Source: an uncultured Lentisphaerota bacterium (GTDB lineage: Bacteria; Verrucomicrobiota; Kiritimatiellia; CAIQIC01). From it: a stretch of 64,000 nt of DNA. Under the pieces are notes generated by a model. The model did no database searches, was not told where the DNA came from, and saw only the letters and a list, made by a program, of their open reading frames with translations. The position numbers and the translations under genes are program-made. The number at the start of each line of letters is the position of its first letter. Within the stretch, counting starts at the first letter, position 1. Positions 17,542-26,000 of the stretch are shown piece by piece. The stretch is taken from NCBI GenBank assembly GCA_903889245.1, contig CAISWQ010000068.1:1-64000 (forward strand), given 5' to 3'.

Positions 17542-18864
17542 TCAGCTCCACGGCTCTCGAGGGGCGCGCACGAGCATGCGGTTGGCAGCATCATCGCCAA
17601 TGAATTTTTCTGCGGCAGGATCCCAGCGCAGCTTGCGCCCCAGTTTCATCGCGATGTTGCCGAGATGGCAGAGCGTCGCCGAGCTGTGGCCGACCTCGAC
17701 CGGCACGATCGGATCGGTCCGCGTGCGGATGGCGTCGAGGAAGTTGCGGACGTGGTTGGCGTTGGTGCCGAGCTTTTCCTGCGGGTCAATACCGGCGCGC
17801 AGCAGCGATGGCGACGAGGTGAAGAGGCCCTTGTAGCCGGTTTCGACCCAGCCCTCCGTGCCCTCGAAACGGCAGGCGACGTTGTCATCGCGCGTGATGC
17901 ACTCGAGCTCGACGCCGTTGGCATAGCGCGCGCGGAAATGGACGTTGCGCGCCACGTCAAAGAGCCCGTCGGTCGGCCACTCGCTGCCCGCGTCGGCGAT
18001 TTCCACCGGCCCGCTGCGGTCGCTGCCGTTGCCCCACTGCGCCATGTCGAGTGAGTGCGCGCCGAAGTTGGTCACCTGGCCGCCGGAGTAGTCGAGCAGG
18101 AACCGGAAATTGTAGAGGCAGCGGTCCTTGTGATAGGGCGCCCACGGCGCGGGGCCGAGCCACATCTCGTAGTCGAAACCCTCCGGCACCGGCATCGGCT
18201 GCCAGCCGCTTTCCGGCCCCGTCTTGTTCCACGGCCCGACGATCGCGGTGATCTTCTTGAGCTGGCCGAGCTTGCCGCTGCGCGCGAGCTCGACCGCGAA
18301 CTTCGTCTGGAAGCGCGACCGCTCGTGGCTGCCGGTTTGGAGCACGACGCCGTAGCGCCGCACCGCCGCGACCATCGCGCGCCCATCGGCCACCGTCAGG
18401 CTCAACGGCTTCTCGCAATAGATGTCCTTGCCCGCCGCCGCCGCCATCACGGTCATCACGCGGTGCCAGTGATCGGGCACGACGATGACGACCGCGTCCA
18501 CGTCCGGGCGCGCGAGCACCTCGCGGAAATCGTTGTAGGCCGCGCAGCCGCGATACGAGCCGGCGCGCGTCTGCTCCGCGTACCACGCGTTGACGATCTG
18601 CCGGCCCGGCTCGCGGCCGAGGAACTGATCGGCACTTTTGTAGCCGGCGCTGGCGCGGTTCACATCGCAGACGGCGACGACCTGGCAATCGTCCTCGGCG
18701 AGGAACAGCCTCATGTCCTGCACGCCCTGGTTGCCGGTGCCGATCACCGCCACGTTGAGGCGCTTGCTCGGTGCGTGCGCGCCCAGTACGCGCGCCGGCA
18801 CGATGGAAAACGCCGCCAGCGCCGCGCCTGCCCGGCTCAAGAAGTTCCGCCGCGAAAGTTTCAT
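17542..18864 (-). CDS. Tat-exported Gfo/Idh/MocA family oxidoreductase
   Basis: The start at 18864 follows AGAGGAGCA and gives a 440-residue protein with a twin-arginine leader (KLSRRNFLSRAGAAL). The cofactor motif VIGTGNQGVQD, 'VPDHWHRVMTVMAAAAGKD' and CEKPLSLTVADGR with the catalytic Lys are clear. The C-terminal half carries 'NFGAHSLDMAQWG'. It is a periplasmic sugar oxidoreductase of the PVC subgroup, paralogous to the gene at 9863. It is probably co-transcribed with the HEAT-like gene 10 bases downstream. Confidence 0.85.
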   Translation of the reverse strand: MKLSRRNFLSRAGAALAAFSIVPARVLGAHAPSKRLNVAVIGTGNQGVQDMRLFLAEDDCQVVAVCDVNRASAGYKSADQFLGREPGRQIVNAWYAEQTRAGSYRGCAAYNDFREVLARPDVDAVVIVVPDHWHRVMTVMAAAAGKDIYCEKPLSLTVADGRAMVAAVRRYGVVLQTGSHERSRFQTKFAVELARSGKLGQLKKITAIVGPWNKTGPESGWQPMPVPEGFDYEMWLGPAPWAPYHKDRCLYNFRFLLDYSGGQVTNFGAHSLDMAQWGNGSDRSGPVEIADAGSEWPTDGLFDVARNVHFRARYANGVELECITRDDNVACRFEGTEGWVETGYKGLFTSSPSLLRAGIDPQEKLGTNANHVRNFLDAIRTRTDPIVPVEVGHSSATLCHLGNIAMKLGRKLRWDPAAEKFIGDDAANRMLVRAPREPWS

Positions 18865-18996
18865 GTTGCTCCTCTGCGCCGCCATCGCTACCGAAAACGG
18901 CCCGCCGCCGCAATTATTATCTGTGTTGCGGACTAACGACACAGACGCCCAAGGCGGCCTGTCGCATTGTGTCCAACGGATAAATTCAGCAGGGCG

Positions 18997-20256
18997 CTAC
19001 GGTACGATCTCGCCGGCCAGCAGGAGACCGCCGAAGTAGAGCCGGTTTTCCGTGAACGCCTCCGGCTTGTCCATCGTCTTGTTGTGCTTCTTCAGGATGC
19101 CGGCCTTGTCCGGCGGCGTGGCGAGCAGTTCGAGGCGGACGCGGTGCTCGCCGTCCTTCAGGTCGCCGGGATAGAACCACGGCTGGATGCGCCAAGCCTT
19201 GGCCTGCGCGTAGTGATCGAACAGCGTGCCATTCACCGGCGCAGCATCATCCACCGTCACGCGGAACTGGCCGGCATCCGGACCGCGCAGGCCGACGACG
19301 CCGAAGCAGGTGCCGCGGAACTTGAACGTCAGTGACGCGCCGGGCTCGTCCGCGCGCCAGAGCGACGGCAGATATTTTTTCTCCGTTGCCGCGCCCCACG
19401 CATCGCTCGGCGTCTGCGCCGGCTGCCAGCCGTCGCTCTTTTGGATTTGCTCCAGCGGTACGAGCGCGGCGCGGCCCCAGTTGGCGGCGTTGAGCGGTTC
19501 AGGCAGGGCGTGCGGTCCCGGCTGGCCCGCGGACTTCAGCGCGGGCACGGAGCGGGTGATGGTGTCGAGGTAGAGCTGGTGGCCGGTCTCGGCAAACGGA
19601 TGGACGCCATCGCCGCTGAACACCACCTTGCCGTCCTGATGCGCGGACTTCCCCTGATAGATCAGCGTGCCCGCCTTGACCTGCCGCGCGACCTCGACGC
19701 CGAAGTTGAGCGACGGAATCTTGTAATGCTCCGCGACACGCTCCATCTGGCTGGTGAGGATCGGGAGCTTGCCAGCGTGGAAGTCGGCCAGCATCCACGT
19801 GCCGACGGTATAGACGAAGCAGACATCAGTGGCCGGATTCGCGCGCCACGTCTGGCGGATGATGCCCTCCATGGTCTGGTGGACGCGCTGCTCGTTGCGC
19901 CCCGCGCCATTGACGGCGAATTCCACGAACAGCAGGTCGGGTTTGTACTGCAACACATCGTGGCCCAGCCGGCACGCGCCGAGTTCCGCGCCCGTGCCAC
20001 AGATGGTCGCGCGAACCTCCACCACCTTGGCCTGCGGATACTGCTGCGCGAACCACTGCCGCGAAAGCACCCGCCAGCCCTCTGCGTCGGTGATGCTGCC
20101 GCCGAGGTAGGCGACGCGGACCTCGCCGCCCTTCGCCAGCTTGGCGAAGACATTCGGCAGCCCGCCCCGCGCATGACATTCCTGCAACGGCTCCGCCGCC
20201 CAAGCCAGGGTAGTCAAGCCAAGCACCACCAAGCTTCCGGCGATACATCGCTTCAT
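18997..20256 (-). CDS. Secreted SGNH hydrolase with C-terminal beta domain
   Basis: The start at 20256 is preceded by CAGGAGAAATT and opens a signal peptide (MKRCIAGSLVVLGLTTLAWA). The 419-residue product has SGNH blocks in a GGS variant: 'YLGGSITDAEGW' (Ser nucleophile), 'EFAVNGAGR', and 'GDGVHPFAETGH' with the catalytic His. A C-terminal beta domain (about 285-419) may bind carbohydrate. It is a probable carbohydrate acyl-esterase. A perfect 11-bp palindrome matching the PadR operator lies 129 bases upstream, so PadR may repress it. Confidence 0.8.
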   Translation of the reverse strand: MKRCIAGSLVVLGLTTLAWAAEPLQECHARGGLPNVFAKLAKGGEVRVAYLGGSITDAEGWRVLSRQWFAQQYPQAKVVEVRATICGTGAELGACRLGHDVLQYKPDLLFVEFAVNGAGRNEQRVHQTMEGIIRQTWRANPATDVCFVYTVGTWMLADFHAGKLPILTSQMERVAEHYKIPSLNFGVEVARQVKAGTLIYQGKSAHQDGKVVFSGDGVHPFAETGHQLYLDTITRSVPALKSAGQPGPHALPEPLNAANWGRAALVPLEQIQKSDGWQPAQTPSDAWGAATEKKYLPSLWRADEPGASLTFKFRGTCFGVVGLRGPDAGQFRVTVDDAAPVNGTLFDHYAQAKAWRIQPWFYPGDLKDGEHRVRLELLATPPDKAGILKKHNKTMDKPEAFTENRLYFGGLLLAGEIVP

Positions 20257-20384
20257 AATTTCTCCTGCTGCTCCGCACAAGCCCGCACGCCCCGCACCGA
20301 CGGGAGCATAACCACGGCCACCGCCTCCGCCAACCCCTACTCTCGCGGCCAAACCCACCCGCAGCCCTCCGCTCTGGTGCAGCC

Positions 20385-20411
20385 ATGATACCTAGAACTA
20401 CTAGGTATCAT
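20385..20411. promoter_or_regulatory. Operator palindrome ATGATACCTAG-N5-CTAGGTATCAT
   Basis: A perfect 11-bp inverted repeat around AACTA lies between the padR stop and the SGNH hydrolase start. It is almost identical to the palindrome at the padR start (20776-20800), so PadR is the obvious ligand. Confidence 0.75.
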
Positions 20412-20435
20412 GGGGCTGCGACCGCGGCGGTGAAT

Positions 20436-20771
20436 TCAGTGTCCCAACAAGAGGTTCACGCCCAGGCTGAAGGCGCGCCACTGGTCGCGCTGCTCGCGCC
20501 AACAGCGCTGACCGGTGGCGGTCAGCCGGTAGTAGCGGCGCTGGCGGCCGCCGGGCGTCCCCTGCCAGGAGCCGGCGAGGAAACCGCGCTGCTCCAGACG
20601 GTGCAGCACGGGATAGAGCGTGCCCTCGCGCCAGCGGATCGCCTGCCCCGATTGGTCGAGGATGCGCTTGATGATGCCATAGCCGTAGCTGGGCCCATCG
20701 CGCAGCACATCGAGCACGATCAGGTCGAAGGTGCCCGACGCCAGATTGCGAGCGAATTCATTGCGTTTCAT
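20436..20771 (-). CDS. PadR-family transcriptional repressor
   Basis: The 111-residue winged-helix protein has the PadR core: 'GTFDLIVLDVLRDGPSYGYG', 'REGTLYPVLHRLEQRGFLAG' and the wing 'GGRQRRYYRLTATG'. PadR proteins bind short palindromes as dimers and are released by small effectors, often aromatic compounds. The gene is flanked by two near-identical palindromes, one overlapping its own start region and one beyond its stop. Autorepression and control of the downstream SGNH gene are therefore likely. The C-terminal dimerisation helix is short, as in the PadR-s2 subgroup. No ribosome binding site is seen because the operator occupies that position. Confidence 0.88.
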   Translation of the reverse strand: MKRNEFARNLASGTFDLIVLDVLRDGPSYGYGIIKRILDQSGQAIRWREGTLYPVLHRLEQRGFLAGSWQGTPGGRQRRYYRLTATGQRCWREQRDQWRAFSLGVNLLLGH

Positions 20772-20775
20772 GGTT

Positions 20776-20800
20776 GATACCTAGAAGTACTAGGTATCAT
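20776..20800. promoter_or_regulatory. PadR autoregulatory operator GATACCTAG-N5-CTAGGTATC
   Basis: A 10-bp perfect inverted repeat around AAGTA ends 5 bases from the padR ATG (minus strand) and overlaps the stop codon of the upstream hydrolase gene. On the minus strand, TATCAA in the right arm could be the -10 box, so binding would block transcription. Confidence 0.75.
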
Positions 20801-21636
20801 GGCCCGGACGGCGCAGGCAAGGGTGGAGTTGAGGAAACGGGGATGGTGGCGCAGGCTTTGACAAAACCCACCAGCTCGGCGCACTGGAAGAAGCCGGTCC
20901 ACATGTTGTGGCCCTGACCGGGTGGAACAATCAACTGCATGGTGCCGCCGAGCGCGGTGTAGCGCTCCTTGACGATGCCGGAGTTGAGGGGCAGCGGCAC
21001 CAGCTTGTCGCTATCGCCATGAATCGCGAACAGCGGCACGCGCGCCTTGGCCAACGGCGCGAGGCGGTCGATGGGATTGAATTCGACGAGCCGCTTCTGC
21101 AATTCATCAGGCTTAAGCTCATAGGCGGGTGCGGCCTTATCGATGCCCGGATAGCTGGCGAGGTTGCACACCGGATAGATGCCGGCAAAGCCCGCGACCT
21201 TGTCAGGGTTGTCCGCCGCCCACGAGAGCAACTGCAAACCGCCGCGGCTGCGACCGAGCAGCACCGGCTTGGCGGCGTAGCCGCGCGCGCCGGTCAGCTC
21301 GGCGTAGAGTGCGGTGAACAGTTTGCGGCCCGCAGGGCTGCCGTAGGATTCGCCGGCATCGATGCCGGCGACCGCGATGCCAGCCTCGCGGAACTGTTCG
21401 AACATCCAGACCTCGGCTGCGCCGGGTAAGTTCTTGAGCGTGGGCGCGTACCAGACCCACGGCTTCGTCTGCGCGTCTGCCGGAGTTTTTCCGGGGATGA
21501 GGAACGCCGTGTGACCGGCCACGGTGAACACCTCGCCCGGCAGCGGCAGCTTCTTGCCCGTCGCATTCTGTTCCGCCGCGTTTACCGAAGAACTCAAGGC
21601 CGTCAGAGCGATGAGCATGGGTATGATGAGTTTCAT
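20797..21636 (-). CDS. Secreted alpha/beta hydrolase
   Basis: The start at 21636 follows GGAAGGAGAAAC and gives a signal peptide (MKLIIPMLIALTALSSSVNA) and a 279-residue protein. The alpha/beta-hydrolase triad is readable: Ser in GRSRGG, Asp in 'AIHGDSDKLVP', His in 'PPGQGHNMW'. It is a probable periplasmic carboxyl-ester hydrolase, perhaps an acetyl or feruloyl esterase of the glycan pathway. It is upstream of padR, and its stop codon lies inside the PadR operator. Confidence 0.8.
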   Translation of the reverse strand: MKLIIPMLIALTALSSSVNAAEQNATGKKLPLPGEVFTVAGHTAFLIPGKTPADAQTKPWVWYAPTLKNLPGAAEVWMFEQFREAGIAVAGIDAGESYGSPAGRKLFTALYAELTGARGYAAKPVLLGRSRGGLQLLSWAADNPDKVAGFAGIYPVCNLASYPGIDKAAPAYELKPDELQKRLVEFNPIDRLAPLAKARVPLFAIHGDSDKLVPLPLNSGIVKERYTALGGTMQLIVPPGQGHNMWTGFFQCAELVGFVKACATIPVSSTPPLPAPSGP

Positions 21637-21707
21637 GTGTTTCTCCTTCCGTCCCGCCGCGCCTGGAACATCACGCGCAGCCGATGCTGGGCGCTGGCAG
21701 ATGCCTT

Positions 21708-23864
21708 TCATTTTTTATTCTCCCGCTGTATGTCGGTGTTGGAATCGAAGGCGGGCCCGCCGCGCCCGGTACGCGTGCGGCTGCGTCCGCTGTCGGGCAA
21801 CGTGGTGCGATACTCGTCCTTCAGCAGGCCGATTTGATCGAAGGGAATCGGCTTGAAGGCGGGCAGCTTCTTGAACACCGCAGCCTCGGGTCGCATTCGG
21901 AAGTCCAGTTGCCCTGCGTTCACAAAGCCCGCTTCGGCTTCGATCACGGCGATGTTGTTGCGGACTGTGCAGGAGGTGAGTTCGTCCGGCTTGCCGCTGG
22001 TGTGGACCAGTTGCTTGCAACCCACGGCGACGTTGTTCTCGATGACATCGCCGGTCGGGATGTCGCGCCGGCCATCGAGCAGCCGGGCGAGCGCGGGATA
22101 GCGCGTGCTCCACGGCGGCTGGCGCGGGTTGGCAGCTTGCAACCGCGCGACGAGGTTCTGGTTCGTGGCGTAGCCGCGCGACACGCCGCGCGAGTCGAGA
22201 TGCAGCGCCCGCTCGCACTCGATGACGAGATTGTTCTGCACCGCATTGTCGTGGCCGCCGCCGATGAACGGCCCGTAGGAACAGTGCAAAACCACATTGC
22301 CAAACACCGTGTCGCCGCTGTCGCCGTCGTCCAGATAGAAGGCGTTCACGCGCGGGCTGTCATACACGAAATTGTGGCGGATGAGATTGCCGTGGCTGGT
22401 CCAGTCGTTGCAGGTGTAGAAGGCGCCCACATCACCGGAGGTCAGCGCGACACGGGCGACCTCGTTGAACTCAAAGCGATGATCGTTGCCGCCGTAGAGC
22501 ACCGCCGCGTGCGGCAGATCGTGCATGAAGTTGTGGGCCACGCGGCAGCCGACGGCCTCGCCACTGCCAAAGGCCCCGACGTGGATCGCCGCCGCATAGG
22601 TTTTCTTGCGCAGGCCAAGATGGTGCAGTTCGTTGTTCTCGGCAAAGTGTCTGGCAGGCACAAGCGTTTTGCGGTCGCCACCGCTCATATAAATTCCGCC
22701 GTGGCCAAGATCGTGAAAATCCGAACTACGCACGCCGTGGCCCGTGCCGCCCTTGATGATCACGCCGCTGCCGCCCAGGTTGCGGAAGGTGCACCCCGCG
22801 ACCAGGTTGCCCGTGCCGCCGGTGATTTCCACGCCGTTGCCGAGACCGCCTTCCCAGACCAGCCCGCGCAGTGTCACGTGTGCAGCGTCGCGCAGCGTCA
22901 CCATGGGCTGATCGAAATCGGCCAGATAGATTTGCGCGCGGTTCAGGTCGCACGGCGGCCAGAAGAAAAGTGTCTTCGTCGCAAAGTCCACGCACCATTC
23001 GCCGGGCCGGTCGATCTCCTCCAGCAAATTCACCGCGCACCACGGTTCCTTGCCGTCGCCCAACTCGCCGCGCTTGGCATATTTCGAGCCGATGCCGCCG
23101 CCGACCGGCACGGCAAAAGAAATTTCGCGCATCGCCGCGGCGATGGCTTGCACCTGCAACACGCTCGGCTCCCACGGCACGCGCCAATAGCCTTCGAGCC
23201 ACACGCCGTGCTCTACGTTCCAGCGCGCCAGGCGCTCCTCGCGCGCGACAAATTTTCCGCCGTGCCAGCCCGCGCCCTTGGTCCAGTTGCCGCGATCGAG
23301 CACCTTGCCCATCGTGGTCCAACCCTCGTTGGGCCAGCGCGAGAGCGGCATCCGCTGGTCATTCATATAGAGTTCGAGCAGCCCGCCGCCGTTGTTGAAC
23401 ACCTTCGGATAGGGCGCGATGTTCTTCAGCCCGAGCGTCGCCAGATCGAGTTGCACCACTTTCCCGCGCGCCGCCGCGTCCAGCCGCGCGACTACCGCGG
23501 GCTCGGTGACGGGTTTGAAGTCTGCGGCCTTGATGATACGCCCGGCAAACATGCGCGCTGCGCCGCCCGCAGCGGCACGGTAGACCACGGGTGATTTCTC
23601 TGTGCCGGAATCGGCGCCGGTCAGCGCGAACGTCTGCGAGCGGCCATAAAGCCCCGGTTGAATCCACACGGTCACGCCAGTCTGCGTATGACCTTTCAGC
23701 GACCGCACCGCCTCGCGCGCGCGCTCCAGCGAGGCGAACGGCTTGGCCGCTGTGCCGGGATTGGCGTCATTTCCGCCGGGCGCAACATGGAACTCGGCGG
23801 CACACAACGCCGCCAACGGCGCCAGCAAAAAGGCCATACAACCCGCTTGGATTTTCCATCTCAT
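21708..23864 (-). CDS. Secreted right-handed parallel beta-helix protein
   Basis: The 718-residue product starts at the ATG at 23864 and has a signal peptide (about 1-24). 'FHVAPGGNDANPGTAAKPFASLERAREAV' follows, the usual start of secreted beta-helix proteins. The central part (about 300-600) has repeated N/G/V-rich coils such as 'GGSGVIIKGGTGHGVR'. These folds are common in pectate-lyase-like and alpha-1,3-galactosidase (GH110-like) enzymes. No catalytic residues can be assigned safely. A palindrome array lies just upstream (23883-23998). Confidence 0.75.
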   Translation of the reverse strand: MRWKIQAGCMAFLLAPLAALCAAEFHVAPGGNDANPGTAAKPFASLERAREAVRSLKGHTQTGVTVWIQPGLYGRSQTFALTGADSGTEKSPVVYRAAAGGAARMFAGRIIKAADFKPVTEPAVVARLDAAARGKVVQLDLATLGLKNIAPYPKVFNNGGGLLELYMNDQRMPLSRWPNEGWTTMGKVLDRGNWTKGAGWHGGKFVAREERLARWNVEHGVWLEGYWRVPWEPSVLQVQAIAAAMREISFAVPVGGGIGSKYAKRGELGDGKEPWCAVNLLEEIDRPGEWCVDFATKTLFFWPPCDLNRAQIYLADFDQPMVTLRDAAHVTLRGLVWEGGLGNGVEITGGTGNLVAGCTFRNLGGSGVIIKGGTGHGVRSSDFHDLGHGGIYMSGGDRKTLVPARHFAENNELHHLGLRKKTYAAAIHVGAFGSGEAVGCRVAHNFMHDLPHAAVLYGGNDHRFEFNEVARVALTSGDVGAFYTCNDWTSHGNLIRHNFVYDSPRVNAFYLDDGDSGDTVFGNVVLHCSYGPFIGGGHDNAVQNNLVIECERALHLDSRGVSRGYATNQNLVARLQAANPRQPPWSTRYPALARLLDGRRDIPTGDVIENNVAVGCKQLVHTSGKPDELTSCTVRNNIAVIEAEAGFVNAGQLDFRMRPEAAVFKKLPAFKPIPFDQIGLLKDEYRTTLPDSGRSRTRTGRGGPAFDSNTDIQRENKK

Positions 23865-23882
23865 ACTCAATACCCCGCATTA

Positions 23883-23998
23883 TTTTTCCAGGGCCTGGAA
23901 AATATTCCGCCAAAACCTCCAAGCCTTGGAAAAGTTTCCGTGAGTTTTTCCAAGCCTTGGAAAAACCACCGGTTCCTTTTTCCAATCCCTGAAAAACC
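23883..23998. repeat. Phased palindrome array, 4 copies
   Basis: Copies are centred at 23893, 23924, 23955 and 23987 (31, 31 and 32 bp apart). It is the largest array in the window and fills the gap between the beta-helix gene start and the SGNH gene end. Confidence 0.88.
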
Positions 23999-24027
23999 GG
24001 CGTCGTGAAAACGGCCGGGGTCACGGC

Positions 24028-24885
24028 TTATTGCTTCAGCAGCCTGGCCAGCACCGGTTTCAGTTTTTCCGCATAAAGTTTATAGCCGCCCTCCTGCGTC
24101 AGGTGGATGTTGTCGGGCGTGAACAGTCCTTTCTTCAGCGTGCCGTCGGCGTTGACCATATCGCTCCAGAGATCGAGCACGGTCACCTTCGGGTCGCAGT
24201 CGAGCTTCAGTGGGTCGAGGGCGAGGTTGGTCTGCTTGATGTCCTCGTAGAACCGGACGCCCGGCGCGTGGGCGGGAAATATTTTCACGACGACCAGCGG
24301 CGCGGCGGGAAACTTCTCGCGCAGGTTGGCGGCACAGGTCTGGATGCCCCTGGCCGCGGCCTCGATGCCGGTCTCCGGCGCGAAGAACATGTTGTTGTTG
24401 CCGATCAATAGGACCACGACGCGCGGCTCGAGGCCGGTGACGCCGCCATGATCCAGCCGCCAAAGCACGTTCTGGATCTTGTCGCCGCCGATGCCGATGT
24501 TCACCATCTTGAACTGCGGAAAATGTTTCGTCCACGCCGCGCCCCACTGCATCGTGATGCTGTCGCCGACGAGCAGCACATCGACCGGGCCCTTCCTGGC
24601 CTCGACGTCCTGCACCAGCTTCGCGTGCATATCCAGCCAGCTCGTCCCGCCCCAGAAGCCCGCCGCGGGCACCACGGGCCACAGCGCGGGCATATGCTGG
24701 TTGCTCTCGCGCCCCGGCCGGCGCTCGAACTCCGGTTTCAACACATATTGTTTTTCCGCCGCGCTCAACGGCCAGCCGGTTTTCTGCGGCTCCATCTTGC
24801 CTTCGTTATAGGGCGCGTAGGCGTAGTCGAGCGCGAGCGCGTTCGTCAACGGCAGCAGCAAGGTCAGGGCGAGTGCGTGTTTCAT
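24028..24885 (-). CDS. Secreted GDSL-like (PAF-acetylhydrolase-type) esterase
   Basis: The 285-residue protein has a short signal peptide and an SGNH domain with 'LLVGDSITMQWG' (Ser), 'GIGGDKIQNVLWR', 'LLIGNNNMFF' (Asn block) and 'TPDNIHLTQEGY' (Asp/His). It resembles sialate or xylan acetylesterases. A GGAG site precedes the ATG at 24885, which overlaps the stop of the GH99-like gene (ATGA). It therefore ends a three-gene operon with two glycosidases and probably deacetylates their substrate. Confidence 0.82.
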   Translation of the reverse strand: MKHALALTLLLPLTNALALDYAYAPYNEGKMEPQKTGWPLSAAEKQYVLKPEFERRPGRESNQHMPALWPVVPAAGFWGGTSWLDMHAKLVQDVEARKGPVDVLLVGDSITMQWGAAWTKHFPQFKMVNIGIGGDKIQNVLWRLDHGGVTGLEPRVVVLLIGNNNMFFAPETGIEAAARGIQTCAANLREKFPAAPLVVVKIFPAHAPGVRFYEDIKQTNLALDPLKLDCDPKVTVLDLWSDMVNADGTLKKGLFTPDNIHLTQEGGYKLYAEKLKPVLARLLKQ

Positions 24886-26000
24886 GGGTGTTTCTCCGGC
24901 AACGGCGGCGCAGCGAAGGTGAGGCCTTTCCAGTCAGCCAAAATTTTCAAATAGAGATAGGGATCGGGCCACGACGACGAGGGCTCGACGCCCGTCGTCT
25001 CTGGCCACTCGTTCCAGCTTGTGACCATGATGTAGTCGGCGCCGGCTTCCGTCGCGGCGCGCAGAAAGTCGCGCAGCGTCTGGCCGTCGCGCCGCGGCAT
25101 TTCGTAGGGCGTGGGATTGAAGTGCGCGTTGTTGTGACCGGGATGGACGGGCAACAGCATTTTCTTCCCGGCGTCGTGTGCGAGCTTCGTCAGGTAGCGA
25201 TATTTTCCAGCCAGCTCATCATAGCGGCATGCCTTGAAGTTCGAGAACGTGCTGTAGAACGCGAAGCTATCCACGCCCGGCGTCGCGAGCCAGTCGGCGG
25301 GGATGCACTTCTCCCGCGCGAGATCACCAGCGCGGTGCGCCAGCGCATCGTGCGCGAGTTTGTCGACGATCCAATAAATCGGACCGGTTTCCTTTTCGAC
25401 GTGCGCCTTGAGTGCGGAAAATTCCGCTGGCGTCAGGCCGGGCTGCGTGGCGACCTGGTAGAGGTAGACCGCCGGCTTGCCGTCGAGTTTCAGATAGACC
25501 GGGCTATCCTTGTACTTGCGCAGCGCGCGGGTGAGCATCGCCTGATAGTCGGCGAACGGGCCGTGGAACTGCGCGCGTTCATCGAGCAGCGCGAATTTGA
25601 AGCCGAGCTTTTGCGCCGCGGCGACGATGCCGCTATCCACCACGCGGTCGAGCCCCTCATGCTCGCCCCACCAATCCACGAGGAACGCGTCCAGCCCCGC
25701 CGCCTGCGCCAGCCGCACGTGCCATTCGGCGACCGCCGGATCGGCGCTGTCATAGAATCCCACCAGGGGCCGCGCCATCGAGGCGAGCGGCGGCTCGCCC
25801 GGTTGCTGATCGCGCAGCGCCACCGCGTTGGTCGCCGACGCTGGATAGGTCCAGTGCAACCACGGCTGCCGCGCGTTGGTGGGCGAGTGATACCAGCAGT
25901 AATAGGCCGCCAGCAGCAGCGGGCGCGCGGGCTGGTTGGTCTCCGCGGCCGAGGCGGCGAGCACGCAAACAGCGAAAAATATCCGGCAGAAATATTTCAT
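24882..26000 (-). CDS. Secreted GH99-like/GH71-like glycoside hydrolase
   Basis: The 372-residue protein has a signal peptide (MKYFCRIFFAVCVLAASA) and a TIM-barrel region with 'YYCWYHSP', 'GLDAFLVDWWGEHEG' and 'YIMVTSWNEWPETTGVEPS'. These motifs are typical of the GH99-like and WbsX-like group acting on mannose-type or other alpha-glycans. The GTG one codon upstream (26003) is less likely than the ATG at 26000, which forms TGATG with the stop of the upstream glycosidase. It is the middle gene of a three-gene operon. Confidence 0.75.
   Translation of the reverse strand: MKYFCRIFFAVCVLAASAAETNQPARPLLLAAYYCWYHSPTNARQPWLHWTYPASATNAVALRDQQPGEPPLASMARPLVGFYDSADPAVAEWHVRLAQAAGLDAFLVDWWGEHEGLDRVVDSGIVAAAQKLGFKFALLDERAQFHGPFADYQAMLTRALRKYKDSPVYLKLDGKPAVYLYQVATQPGLTPAEFSALKAHVEKETGPIYWIVDKLAHDALAHRAGDLAREKCIPADWLATPGVDSFAFYSTFSNFKACRYDELAGKYRYLTKLAHDAGKKMLLPVHPGHNNAHFNPTPYEMPRRDGQTLRDFLRAATEAGADYIMVTSWNEWPETTGVEPSSSWPDPYLYLKILADWKGLTFAAPPLPEKHP

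Noticed and set aside
20385-20411. Operator palindrome considered as an intrinsic terminator for padR
   Set aside because: No T-run follows, and a near-identical copy sits at the padR start, so an operator explains both better.
23883-23998. Regular repeat array that could be taken for a CRISPR
   Set aside because: Units are palindromic, about 15-20 bp, with only 12-13 bp between them, arrays hold at most four copies, and no cas genes are present.
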